From Modicisalibacter sp033446685 (lineage in GTDB: Bacteria > Pseudomonadota > Gammaproteobacteria > Pseudomonadales > Halomonadaceae): DNA of 64,000 nt. Both the position numbers and the translations under genes were made by a program. A model generated the notes under the pieces. It searched no databases. It was not told the origin of the DNA and was given only the letters and a program-made list of their open reading frames with translations. Location of the stretch: contig NZ_JAWQLY010000002.1 of NCBI RefSeq assembly GCF_033446685.1, positions 372,001 to 436,000 of the forward strand, given 5' to 3'. Of this stretch, positions 52,275 to 61,069 are shown one piece after another (position 1 is the first letter of the stretch; each line of letters begins with the position of its first letter).

Positions 52275-53192
52275 TCAGCCGATTACGCTGCGTAGCCGCT
52301 CGATCGCCGCGACCGGCATGGTGCCGAGGGGCTGGATGGCGCTGGTTTCAAGCTCGGCGGCGCGTATATGGGCGACCGGGCCGGCCAGGCAAAGCGGCGC
52401 CTTGAGCTGCTCGGCGAGCCGCGGCAAGTGGCGGCGCATCAGTTCGTTGCCTTCGGCGCGGTCGCTGGTCAGCAGCAGCGCGGCGGCACTCAGGCGCTCC
52501 ATGACCAGCGTCCACTCGCCGAGCGGCAGCGGCGTGTCGAACAGCTGGATGCGGTAGCCGGCGTCGCTGGCGGCCAGCGCCAGCAATAGCGCGCCCAGCC
52601 GGTCGGCATCGTCGGACAGGCGCGAGAGCAGCAGCAGCGGTCCATGCACGTACTGATTGGCGTGATACAGACGGGTCCCGATGCGCGTGCGCAAAAAGCT
52701 CTCCAGCAGCTGGCGTTGCACGGCGGCGCCCAACTGGTCGTGCCAGCGCTCCTCGAGCTCGTCGACGACCGGTTGCCAGATTTCCAGAAGGCAGACCTCG
52801 ACGGGATAGAGCGCCAGGGCCTGGTTGAACAGCGCCTCGAGGCCTTGCACATCGAGCGCTTCGACGACCGAGATCCATTGCTGGCGCTGACCGGCCCAAT
52901 CGCCCTCGTCGATCGCTATCGCCTCGGCCTTGTCGGGGCGGTCGAGCAGCTCGCGTATCTGGCTGACCGGTACGCCGCGATCGAGCCAATGGAGAATGTG
53001 CTCGACGCGCTGGATGTCCTCGCGGGCGTAGAGCCGGTGTCCCTTGGGGGTGCGTTGCGGGCGGATCAAGCCATAGCGGCGTTCCCAGGCGCGCAGCGTC
53101 ACCGAGTTGACGCCGGTCAAGCGCGAGACTTCGCGAATCGGATACAGCGCCGAGCCGGCGTGATCCATGGGCTTGTCATTGATCATGCGCAC
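52275..53192 (-). CDS. MerR-family regulator with degenerate B12-binding domain (CarH/LitR-like)
   Basis: 305 residues. N-terminal MerR winged helix (16-85): IREVSRLTGVNSVTLRAWERRYGL and RTPKGHRLYAREDI. The C-terminal part has the CarH/LitR helical-bundle plus Rossmann layout. However, the cobalamin signatures are altered: Wx9EH reads W150-x9-R160-Q161, and DxHxxG reads D195-A-D197-R-L-G200, so the lower-ligand His is missing. It probably regulates the following phr-to-DUF2878 genes. The start is GTG 53192 after GAGG, or ATG 53186. Confidence 0.85.
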   Translation of the reverse strand: MRMINDKPMDHAGSALYPIREVSRLTGVNSVTLRAWERRYGLIRPQRTPKGHRLYAREDIQRVEHILHWLDRGVPVSQIRELLDRPDKAEAIAIDEGDWAGQRQQWISVVEALDVQGLEALFNQALALYPVEVCLLEIWQPVVDELEERWHDQLGAAVQRQLLESFLRTRIGTRLYHANQYVHGPLLLLSRLSDDADRLGALLLALAASDAGYRIQLFDTPLPLGEWTLVMERLSAAALLLTSDRAEGNELMRRHLPRLAEQLKAPLCLAGPVAHIRAAELETSAIQPLGTMPVAAIERLRSVIG

Positions 53193-53293
53193 GCGTGCCT
53201 CTAGCTGTCTGGCGATACCGCCCGGGATCCAAGAAGGCGGTCGGTGCCCTGCGCATAGCCGCGATGCCGACAGGGGTGGGTAAAGAGTTATAC

Positions 53294-53322
53294 AGAATAA
53301 TTGCTTTGTACAACTGTTCCAA
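53294..53322 (-). promoter_or_regulatory. Predicted merR promoter with embedded TTGTACAA palindrome
   Basis: On the - strand, TTGGAA (53322-53317), a 17-bp spacer and TATTCT (53299-53294). The palindrome TTGTACAA (53306-53313) lies near the centre of the spacer, the usual place for MerR-family operators. This suggests autoregulation of the light-associated operon. Confidence 0.6.
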
Positions 53323-53323
53323 T

Positions 53324-53704
53324 TTATTTGCCGGGTGCGGCGTCGGCTCGGCCCTCGATGATGGCGGCCAGGGCGTCGACGAAGGCCGGGTGTTCGCCGA
53401 CCGGCGCCAGTAGGCGCAGGCTCAGCTGCGGATGCGCGGTCTGCAGGGCGGCGATCTGGCCGGGAACGTCCTCGCGCAGATGACGCCCCGCGGCGAAGAA
53501 CAGTGGCAGCACGTCGGCGTGCCGGCAGCCGGCGTCATCGAGCTCGGCGGCGGTGGCCTCCAGCGACGGCTCGCAGAGTTCCATGTAGGCCATCCTTAGC
53601 GGCCGCTCGACGCGTGCGGCGAGTGTCCTGGCGAGCTCGTCGAAGGGAGCCCGCCAGCGCGGATCGCGCGAGCCGTGGGCGAGCAGAATCAGGGCGTCGT
53701 TCAT
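53324..53704 (-). CDS. Sirohydrochlorin cobalto/ferrochelatase, small CbiX type
   Basis: 126 residues, the single-domain CbiX/SirB form that dimerises. Signature LILLAHGSRDPRWRAPFDEL; metal-binding His in LAHGS, and the second conserved segment VLPLFFAAGRHLREDVPGQI. It inserts Fe or Co into sirohydrochlorin for sirohaem or cobalamin. It lies directly upstream of merR on the same strand. Confidence 0.9.
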   Translation of the reverse strand: MNDALILLAHGSRDPRWRAPFDELARTLAARVERPLRMAYMELCEPSLEATAAELDDAGCRHADVLPLFFAAGRHLREDVPGQIAALQTAHPQLSLRLLAPVGEHPAFVDALAAIIEGRADAAPGK

Positions 53705-53964
53705 GATGCCTCCTCAAGGATCGATGCTGCGGACGGGGTGCGCCCGGCCGGGCTCCGCGCGCATGGCCTGAGCCCACGTATGGCTGGGCAGGGGCGACGG
53801 CCACTGACTAGACTATCAGATGCGTACAATAGCCGTATAACTTGGCACGTGCCGAATCGAGGCCGCTGCCAGCAGGCACCCGGCCGAAGCGTTCGACGCA
53901 TATCGCCGGTTCATCCGCGACGAGGTCCAGCGCGTCGCGAAACAGACAAGAACGGGGAGGCGCC

Positions 53965-54876
53965 ATGCGCATTCTGATCACGGGAGGAAGCGGCTTCGTG
54001 GGGCGTCTACTCTGCCAGCGGCTGGCGCGGGCCGGTCACGAGCTGATGGTCCTGTCGCGGTCGCCGGACGCGGCCCGGCGGGTTCTGCCCGAAGGTTGCG
54101 ACATTCGCGACGAGGTGGCCGCTTTCGCCGAGCGAGAGCCCGAGGCGATCGTCAATCTGGCCGGCGAACCGATCGCCGGGAAGCGCTGGAGCGCCGCCCA
54201 GAAGCGACGCCTGTTCGACTCACGGCTGAGCGTCACCCAGCAATTGGTGGATCTTTGCCGGCAGTCGTCCACGCCGCCGCGGGTGATGGTCTCGGGGTCG
54301 GCGATGGGTTACTACGGCGACCAGGGCCAGCGCGCCGTGGACGAAAAGACCTCGCCCAACGAGGAGTTCGCGCACCGGTTGTGCGCACAGTGGGAAGCCA
54401 AGGCCCACGAGGCCGAGCGCCACGGGGTGCGGGTCGTGTTGCTGCGCACCGGGTTGGTGCTCGACGCCGGCGGCGGCACGCTGGCCAAGCTGCTGCCGGC
54501 GTTCAGGATGGGCCTGGGCGGGCGTTTCGGCAGTGGCCGTCAGTTCATGCCGTGGATCCACCGCGAGGATCACGTGCGCAGCATCGAATTCCTGCTCGAT
54601 CACGACACCTTGAGCGGTGCCTTCAACGCCTCGGCGCCGCATCCGGTGAGCAACGCCGAGTTCACCGCCACCCTTGCCCGGCGGTTGCACCGGCCGGCAC
54701 TGTTGCCGGTACCGGCGCCGTTGCTCGAACTGGGGCTGGGCGAGATGTCGCACCTGTTGCTGACCGGCGCCGACATGCGTCCGCGACGGCTGCTCGACGC
54801 CGGTTTCCGCTTCAACTTCGAGACCCTCGACGCGGCGCTGGCCGACATTCTCCAGCGCGGGCGCGCGGCGGCCTAG
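53965..54876 (+). CDS. TIGR01777 family epimerase-like protein (YfcH-like)
   Basis: 303 residues, extended SDR fold. NAD(P) loop ITGGSGFVGRLL, then IVNLAGEPIAGKRWSAAQKR, VSGSAMGYYGDQG and the C-terminal DUF1731-like segment (LLPVPAPLLELGLGEMSHLL). Substrate unknown. ATG 53965 follows GGGGAGGCGCC. It is divergent from cbiX and convergent with rapA. Confidence 0.9.
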   Translation: MRILITGGSGFVGRLLCQRLARAGHELMVLSRSPDAARRVLPEGCDIRDEVAAFAEREPEAIVNLAGEPIAGKRWSAAQKRRLFDSRLSVTQQLVDLCRQSSTPPRVMVSGSAMGYYGDQGQRAVDEKTSPNEEFAHRLCAQWEAKAHEAERHGVRVVLLRTGLVLDAGGGTLAKLLPAFRMGLGGRFGSGRQFMPWIHREDHVRSIEFLLDHDTLSGAFNASAPHPVSNAEFTATLARRLHRPALLPVPAPLLELGLGEMSHLLLTGADMRPRRLLDAGFRFNFETLDAALADILQRGRAAA

Positions 54877-54901
54877 CCGTCCGTCACGCCGCGGCCGGTC
54901 G

Positions 54902-57838
54902 TCAGCGGCGGGTCTCGCGATCGACGGTGACGATCACTCGCACGGCGTCCAGGCGCAGGCGCGCGCCCTCGATCGCCGTGTCGAGCGCCTGACGCTCGTC
55001 GCGCAGGGCATCGAGCTCGTCCTGGCGCACCGCGGGGTTGTGACGCGCCAGGGCCTGCAGTCGCGACAGTTCGTCGTCGAGCACGCTGCGCATGCGGCGC
55101 TGCGCGGCCTCGACGATCGTCGGCAGTTCGCGCTCGGCTTCGAGTTCGCCCTGTTCCAGCAGTTCGCGCAACTGGTCGTGGCGCGACTTGATCAGATCAC
55201 GGGCGACCGCCTTCTTGACCTTGTGCAGGTTCTTGGCCAGCCCGCTGAACGAGACCTTGGCGGACAGGTTGGCGCCGGACTCGTCGAGCAGCACGCGCAC
55301 CGCGGTGGGCGGCAGGAAGCGATCGACATGCAGCCGCGAAGGCGCCGGACAGTCGGTGACGAACACCAGCTCGGCCATCAGCCGCCCGGCGGGGATCGAC
55401 GGGTGATCGAGCAGCGCCAGCGCGGTATTGCCCAGCGTGCCGGAGAGGATCCGGCCCATCAGCTCGCGGATCAGCGGGTGTTCCCACGACAGATGCTCGA
55501 CGTCGTCGCGGGCCAGCGCCCGCTCGCGCGAGCGGGTCGCGGTGAAGCCTTCCTCGCCCTTCACCAGCCCGGGCAGGCCGTCGAGCATGTGCGCCCCGGC
55601 GCGCAGGTGGACGAGCTGGTTGCCGAGATCCTGGCTGTCGACGCCGAAGATATCCAGCGCCTGGTCCAGGTAGCGTGGCAGCGCGCGGTCCTCGTCGAGC
55701 TCGCGGATCGCCGTGGCGACCGTCGCGGCGCGATCGCCGCGGCAGGCGTTGAGCTCGAGCAAGCGGTTGCGCCCGGCATCGCGCTCGGCCAGGCGGGTCT
55801 CGAACAGCGCGCGGGTCTCGCCGATCACCGCCTCGAGCGCCGCATCGTCGAGCAGCGCCTCGGCCAGCTCGTCGCCGAAGGCCGCATGCAGTTCGCTGCC
55901 CACTCCGTGCGGCGCATCGAAGGCGTCCATGCTCTCCCGATACCAGCGCAACAGCCGTTCGCCGGGGCTGCCGGCGAATACCGGCACATGGATCTCGATG
56001 GCATGACGCTGACCGATGCGGTCGAGGCGGCCGATGCGCTGCTCGAGCTGGTCGGGCAGTTGCGGCAGGTCGAACATCACCAGGTGACGACAGAACTGGA
56101 AGTTGCGTCCTTCGGAGCCGATCTCGGAGCACACCATGACCTGGCTGCCGTCCTCCTCGTCGGCGAAGGACGCCGCGGCGCAGTCGCGCTCGACCAGCGT
56201 CAGGCCCTCGTGGAAGACCGGCGCGTGGATGCCGCCGAGCACGCGCAGCGCCTCGGCCAGGTCGCTGGCGGTGGCGCGGTCGTGGGCGATCACCAGGGTC
56301 TTGTCGCGGCCCGTCTCGGTGAGGTGCTCGAGCAGCCAGGTGACGCGCGGGTCGATCTGCCACCACGGCTCGGCATTGAGCGGGTCGTCGCTCAACGCAC
56401 GGTAGGTGGTGTCGAGATACAGCATCACATCGGGATGGTCGAGCCCGGTCTCGATCAGCAGTTCGTCGAGGTAGTCCTCGTCGCGCTCGAGCCTGCGCAA
56501 CACCCGACGATAGGCCGAGGGGGGATCGAGCCGGGTGACGTGCAGGTGCCGCTCGGGAAAGCCGCCGACGTGACGGCGGCTGTTGCGGAACATCACCCGG
56601 CCGGTGCCGTGGCGGTCGAGCAACTGCTCGCGCAGCTGGTCGCGGGCGGATTGCTGCTGGGCGGCGGCGCTCTGCGGGTCGGCCAAGGTCTCGAGCAGCG
56701 CCTGGCTGTCGGCATCGTCGATCGACGCCGCGACGCTGGCCAGTGCCGCGGCGTCGCCGGGCAGCCGCTCGAGCGCGTCGATGGCCTCGGCGACCTGCAC
56801 GTAGCCGGCCTCTTCGGCGCGAAAGCGCGCCAGGTCGTGGTAGCGATCGGGGTCGAGCAGGCGCAGCCGGGCGAAGTGGCTATGCACGCCCATCTGCTCG
56901 GGGGTGGCGGTGAGCAGCAGCAGCCCCGGCACGGCACGCGCCAGGCGCTCGACGCAGTCATAGCCGGGGCCGCTGGCCGCCGGCGACCAATCGAGGTGGT
57001 GGGCCTCGTCGACGATCAGCAGATCCCAGGCGCAGGCCTCGGCCTGGCGCTGGCGATGCGGATTGGCGAACAGCCATTGCTGACTGGCCAGGATCAGCTG
57101 ACCGGCGTCGAACGGGTTGGCCTCGCCGTGGGCCTGGCTCTGCTGTTCGTCGAGCAGCGTGACGTCGAGGGCGAAACGCCGCAGCAACTCGACCAGCCAT
57201 TGGTGGGTCAGGCTGTCGGGCACCAGAATCAGCGCACGCTCGGCTCGCCCGTTGAGCAGCAGGCGGTGCAGGATCAGCCCGGCCTCGATGGTCTTGCCCA
57301 GGCCGACCTCGTCGGCGAGCAGCACCCGTGGGGCATGGCGCCGCGAGACCTCGTCGGCGATGTACAGCTGATGGGGGATCAGGTCGATCTTGGGTCCGGC
57401 CAGGCCGAGCGCCGGATTCTGGCTGATGCGATGGTGATGGTGCAGGGTGCGAAAGCGCAGGTCGAACCAGTCGTTGCGGTCGACCTGACCGGTCAGCAAA
57501 CGGTCGCGAGCCTGATTGAACTGCATGCGATCGGAAAGCTTGGCCTCGGAGAGCTCGTGCCACTCGCCGGACTCGTCCTGGCCGATGTAGACCACCAGGC
57601 CGTCGCGTTCCTTGGTGTCGTCGACGTTCAGGCGGCTGCCGTCGGCGGACTCGATACGATCGCCGCTGCCGAACTGCACACGGGTCAGCGGCGCCTGGCG
57701 CACGCTGTAGGTGCGCGTCTCCTGGCTGGCCGCGAAGAGTACGGTGACGCTGCGCGCATCGACGTTGAGGATGGTGCCCAGGCCCAGATCGGCCTCGCCG
57801 TCGCTGATCCAGCGCTGACCGGGAATGAATTCGCTCAT
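54902..57838 (-). CDS. rapA: RNA polymerase-associated ATP-dependent translocase RapA
   Basis: Swi2/Snf2-type ATPase that recycles RNA polymerase. 978 residues from ATG 57838, close to E. coli RapA (968). N-terminal Tudor-like domains (FIPGQRWISDGEADLGLGTI), Walker A in ADEVGLGKTIEAGLIL, Walker B/DEAH in LLIVDEAHHLDW, and motif VI QRIGRLDRIGQ. A longer upstream start is Arg-rich and unlike the family. The - strand gene converges with the TIGR01777 gene 25 bases away. Confidence 0.96.
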   Translation of the reverse strand: MSEFIPGQRWISDGEADLGLGTILNVDARSVTVLFAASQETRTYSVRQAPLTRVQFGSGDRIESADGSRLNVDDTKERDGLVVYIGQDESGEWHELSEAKLSDRMQFNQARDRLLTGQVDRNDWFDLRFRTLHHHHRISQNPALGLAGPKIDLIPHQLYIADEVSRRHAPRVLLADEVGLGKTIEAGLILHRLLLNGRAERALILVPDSLTHQWLVELLRRFALDVTLLDEQQSQAHGEANPFDAGQLILASQQWLFANPHRQRQAEACAWDLLIVDEAHHLDWSPAASGPGYDCVERLARAVPGLLLLTATPEQMGVHSHFARLRLLDPDRYHDLARFRAEEAGYVQVAEAIDALERLPGDAAALASVAASIDDADSQALLETLADPQSAAAQQQSARDQLREQLLDRHGTGRVMFRNSRRHVGGFPERHLHVTRLDPPSAYRRVLRRLERDEDYLDELLIETGLDHPDVMLYLDTTYRALSDDPLNAEPWWQIDPRVTWLLEHLTETGRDKTLVIAHDRATASDLAEALRVLGGIHAPVFHEGLTLVERDCAAASFADEEDGSQVMVCSEIGSEGRNFQFCRHLVMFDLPQLPDQLEQRIGRLDRIGQRHAIEIHVPVFAGSPGERLLRWYRESMDAFDAPHGVGSELHAAFGDELAEALLDDAALEAVIGETRALFETRLAERDAGRNRLLELNACRGDRAATVATAIRELDEDRALPRYLDQALDIFGVDSQDLGNQLVHLRAGAHMLDGLPGLVKGEEGFTATRSRERALARDDVEHLSWEHPLIRELMGRILSGTLGNTALALLDHPSIPAGRLMAELVFVTDCPAPSRLHVDRFLPPTAVRVLLDESGANLSAKVSFSGLAKNLHKVKKAVARDLIKSRHDQLRELLEQGELEAERELPTIVEAAQRRMRSVLDDELSRLQALARHNPAVRQDELDALRDERQALDTAIEGARLRLDAVRVIVTVDRETRR

Positions 57839-58079
57839 GGTGCCTCGGATGCTCAGGAATACGGTGCGTCGCCTCCGGGCCGCCGGTGGCGGCAAGGCGC
57901 CCGGCCGGCGACGGGGCGCGTATGGTACAGCAATCTCGGGCGACGATTAAGCGCTGATAGGGCGCCTACAAAACGCCTGCACTCGGCAATACGGCGTTGA
58001 AATTGTTCTCAAAATGCTCATTTATCCAGCGTAAACTGCGCTTTTTCGCTCAATTTCGCCTTGTTTTGCCTTCGTTCGC

Positions 58080-58910
58080 CTATTTTTTAAGCACCCTCTC
58101 TCCGCGGTCGAGCCAGGCGTCCAGCTGGGCGCGGCCGAACTCGCCGGCGTGGCTGATCAGGAGCGTACCGTCGGCCGCGTAATACAGCGTCGTCGGCAGC
58201 CCGGGGGCCTGGCTGAGCGCTATCAGCCTCTGGTGCGGGTCGAGCAGCGTCGCCGGCCGGTCCAGGCCTTGCTGGTCCAGATAGCGGGCGACCTCGAGCA
58301 GGCTCTCGCCCTGGTTGATCGTCACCACTCGGACATCGCCGCGCTGCGCCGCCTCGGCGAGCAACGGCAACTCCCGCCGGCAGGCCGGGCAGGTGCTGGC
58401 CCAGAGATTGACCAGCAGCGGCTCGCCGCCGAGCGCGGACAGCCTCACCCGATTGCCGTCGAGGTCTTCGAGGGTCATCTCGGGCAGGCGTTGCGGGGCG
58501 GCGTCATGGCCGAGCGGTTGCCAGGCCATCAGCCCCAGCCACAGCCCGGTGGCGGCCATCAGCAGGCCCTGGGCGACGAATGCCTGGCGAGGCTGGTGAC
58601 GCAGCGACCACAGCGTCCAGGCCGTGCCGGCCAGCCAGCCGGTGAGCGGCAGGTAGCCGGGCTGCCAGAGTTTGAAGACATCGAGAGGCGCGGCGCGATA
58701 GCTGTCGGCGTGAAGGAGCACGTAGCCCAGCCGCGCGCCGAGCAGGCAAGCGACCCACAGACCGTTGAGCCAGCGGCCACGCTGGGTGGCGGGCAGGCGC
58801 AGCAACAGCGCGCCGGCGAGAAGCAGCAGCGCGGTGGCGAAGGCGTACAGGCGCGGCAGGGCGATGAGCAATGGCCCGAGGGCGATAGCGTCCATGAGCG
58901 ACGGTTCCAT
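58080..58910 (-). CDS. Membrane-anchored TlpA/thioredoxin-like protein
   Basis: About 276 residues. Four hydrophobic helices (about 10-38, 48-68, 85-103, 110-133), the first part with some likeness to prolipoprotein diacylglyceryl transferase-type membrane segments. A TlpA/AhpC-type redox domain follows, with C174-P-A-C177 (NLWASTCPACRREL) and cis-Pro (APGLPTTLYY). It probably acts as a periplasmic disulfide reductase. Starts at 58943, 58910 and 58895 are all possible; none has a clear ribosome-binding site. Confidence 0.8.
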   Translation of the reverse strand: MEPSLMDAIALGPLLIALPRLYAFATALLLLAGALLLRLPATQRGRWLNGLWVACLLGARLGYVLLHADSYRAAPLDVFKLWQPGYLPLTGWLAGTAWTLWSLRHQPRQAFVAQGLLMAATGLWLGLMAWQPLGHDAAPQRLPEMTLEDLDGNRVRLSALGGEPLLVNLWASTCPACRRELPLLAEAAQRGDVRVVTINQGESLLEVARYLDQQGLDRPATLLDPHQRLIALSQAPGLPTTLYYAADGTLLISHAGEFGRAQLDAWLDRGERVLKK

Positions 58911-59036
58911 GCGGGACGGCGGGTGGGCCGTCGTCAGCGCCACCCGGGCAGGCTACAATGGCCAGCCTACGGGGCCGAGGTCCCGCTGTCATCCGCCCCG
59001 CTCATCGCACGACGATGCGTCACTGGAGTCGCCGTC

Positions 59037-59288
59037 ATGGCCAAGCGCTACGACGCCCTGCGCGCGCTGGCGATCGCCAGCCAGGCGCTGGGCTTCATCC
59101 TGATCATCACCCTGGAAACCGTGCTCGGCGACGCCGCACGGCCCTGGCAGGGGGCGACGCTGGCGGCGATGCTCCTCGCCGCGCTGACCATCGCGGTGCT
59201 GCGTCGGTACCGCGACAATCGCGGCCGCAAGGCGGCGGCTGAACGTGCTCGTGACGACGAGAGCCATGAGCACGAGTCGGTGGATTGA
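59037..59288 (+). CDS. Small membrane protein of unknown function
   Basis: 83 residues with two transmembrane helices (about 8-28 and 38-56) and a charged C-terminal tail rich in Arg, then Asp/Glu/His (ARDDESHEHESVD). GGAG precedes the ATG. It is divergent from the TlpA-like gene and convergent with the sugar dehydrogenase. Not recognised. Confidence 0.6.
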   Translation: MAKRYDALRALAIASQALGFILIITLETVLGDAARPWQGATLAAMLLAALTIAVLRRYRDNRGRKAAAERARDDESHEHESVD

Positions 59289-59304
59289 GCGCTTCCCCGC
59301 CCGA

Positions 59305-60444
59305 TCAATCCGCAGGCTGCAGGCGCCAGACGGCGCCGTCGTCCTGGTCGGTCAGCAAATACACGCGTCCTTGCGGGCCCTGCTCGACGTCGCGGATCCG
59401 CGCTCCCAGCGCAATGCGCTCTTCATCGGTCACCGTCTCGCCGTCGAGCTCCAGGCGTACCAGGCATTGGCTGCTCAGGCCGCCGATCAGCAGGCTGCCT
59501 TGCCAGTCGGGGAACGCCTCGCCGGTGTAGAACGCCATGCCCGACGGCGAGATCACCGGCGTCCAGTGCCTGATCGAGTCGGCGAATTCCGGCCGGCTCG
59601 GCGGGTCGGGAATATCGCTGCCGTCGTAGTTCTCCCCCCAGCTCACCACCGGCCAGCCGTAGTTGCCGCCCGGCTCGGGCAGGTTGAGCTCGTCGCCGCC
59701 GCGCGGGCCCATCTCGGCGATCCACAGCTGACCCGTCTCGGGGTGCAGCGCCGCGCTTTCGATGTTGCGATGGCCGTAGGACCAGATTTCGTCTCGCGCC
59801 CGGTCGTCGCCGAGAAAGGGGTTGCCCGGCGCCGGTGCACCATCGTGCGTGAGGCGCACGATGGTGCCCAGATGGTTGCCGGTATCCTGGGCCGGGTCGA
59901 ACTTGAAGCGTTCCGCCAGGGTCAGGAACAGCGTGCCCTGACCGGTGAACACGATCCGTCCGCCGAAATGGTTACCGCCGCCGACCTTGGGCTGCTGGCG
60001 AAAGATCACCTGGAAATCCTCGATCCGACCGTCGCCCAGGCGGCCGCGGCCGAGCGCGGTGGACGCCCCACCGTCGCCGGGTTCGGCGAAGGACAGATAG
60101 ACCTGGCGATTGCTTGCAAAATCGGGATCGAGGGCGACGTCCAGCAGGCCGCCCTGACGCTGGGCGAAGACCTCGGGAACGCCGGCCAGCGGCTCGGAAA
60201 GGGTGTTGTCGGTAGCGAGGATCCGCAGTCGCCCGGGACGCTCGGTGATCAGCGCTCGCCCGTCGGGCAGGAACGCGATCCCCCATGGGTGCACGAGACC
60301 CTCGGCCAGCGCCTCGACCCGAATGCTGCCGGCCTGAGTCTCGACGCTGGGCGGCGGTTGTGCCGGGCTTGCCGAGGCATGCATCAATAGCGCGGCGGCC
60401 AATGCGGCGACACTGCCGGCCTGCCATGGGGCGGTGCGTAACAT
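59305..60444 (-). CDS. PQQ-dependent soluble-type sugar dehydrogenase (YliI/Asd-like)
   Basis: Periplasmic beta-propeller aldose dehydrogenase, 379 residues. Signal peptide (residues 1-28, ending SASPAQ). Propeller features are GLVHPWGIAFLPDGRALITE, QGGLLDVALDPDF, GGNHFGGRIVF, ARDEIWSYGHRN and GGDELNLPEPGGNYGWPVVS. It probably oxidises aldoses to lactones using pyrroloquinoline quinone; no pqq biosynthesis genes are in the window. GAGGAG precedes ATG 60444. Confidence 0.9.
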   Translation of the reverse strand: MLRTAPWQAGSVAALAAALLMHASASPAQPPPSVETQAGSIRVEALAEGLVHPWGIAFLPDGRALITERPGRLRILATDNTLSEPLAGVPEVFAQRQGGLLDVALDPDFASNRQVYLSFAEPGDGGASTALGRGRLGDGRIEDFQVIFRQQPKVGGGNHFGGRIVFTGQGTLFLTLAERFKFDPAQDTGNHLGTIVRLTHDGAPAPGNPFLGDDRARDEIWSYGHRNIESAALHPETGQLWIAEMGPRGGDELNLPEPGGNYGWPVVSWGENYDGSDIPDPPSRPEFADSIRHWTPVISPSGMAFYTGEAFPDWQGSLLIGGLSSQCLVRLELDGETVTDEERIALGARIRDVEQGPQGRVYLLTDQDDGAVWRLQPAD

Positions 60445-60537
60445 CGCGGTCTCCTCACTTGCTGTCATCGCTTTCTTGCAAAGTAATCGGCATTGGCCGG
60501 TTGGCAAGCGATGCGCGAAAAGACCGGCGCGCTCCGA

Positions 60538-60960
60538 TCAGGGATGAGTGGTCGCCGGGGGGAACGCCGAGGCCGGTGCGCAGCGTCCGGGATCGATGCT
60601 CACCACCTGCAGACGATGCCCCTCCGGCGCCTGGCAGGTGAGGATCCGCCAGGCGCAGCCCGGTGCGCTGCTGTTGTCGCTTTCGAACAGTGCCGCCCCC
60701 TGCGCGCGGAGGTGCTCGCAGGTGGCGGGGAACTGATCGTCGCTGACCTCGAGCGTCAGGTGTTGCGGGGCATCGGCGCCGTCGCCGCTGATCAGCATCA
60801 ATACCTGAGTGTGGCCGCGGATATCGGTGCCCAGCTCGAAGACCGCCGTGGTCGTCGACTGCACCAACAGCGGCAGGCGCAGCACGCGGGCGAAGAATTC
60901 CCGCATGGCGGCAAGGTCCCGGACGCGCAGGACCGACTTGCCTAGTGAAAGGCGTTGCAT
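60538..60960 (-). CDS. VOC (glyoxalase/bleomycin-resistance) family protein
   Basis: 140 residues with the paired beta-alpha-beta-beta-beta units of the vicinal oxygen chelate fold: VLRVRDLAAMREFFARVLRL and HLTLEVSDDQFPATCEHLRA. ATG 60960 follows CGAGGAGTGCGCC and fits the fold start. Substrate cannot be assigned. It stands alone between the sugar dehydrogenase and the RibD-C gene. Confidence 0.83.
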   Translation of the reverse strand: MQRLSLGKSVLRVRDLAAMREFFARVLRLPLLVQSTTTAVFELGTDIRGHTQVLMLISGDGADAPQHLTLEVSDDQFPATCEHLRAQGAALFESDNSSAPGCAWRILTCQAPEGHRLQVVSIDPGRCAPASAFPPATTHP

Positions 60961-61069
60961 GGCGCACTCCTCGATCTTGTTCGTGTTATAGGCTGTTATG
61001 CGTCTCCAGTCTGGTTTAAACGTCGCGAGGACGCCGTTTGAAACCTTGCAAGCCGCCAATCGGTTTTGG

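Noticed and set aside
53193..53323. Cobalamin riboswitch near the CarH-like gene and cbiX
   Set aside because: The region is only 131 bases and shows no B12-box consensus; the palindrome and promoter explain it better.
55040..58000. A nearly 3-kb open frame on the + strand opposite rapA
   Set aside because: It mirrors the rapA coding frame in high-GC DNA. Its composition (Gln/Gly/Ala/Arg-rich, no domain) is that of an antisense shadow, while rapA shows all helicase motifs.
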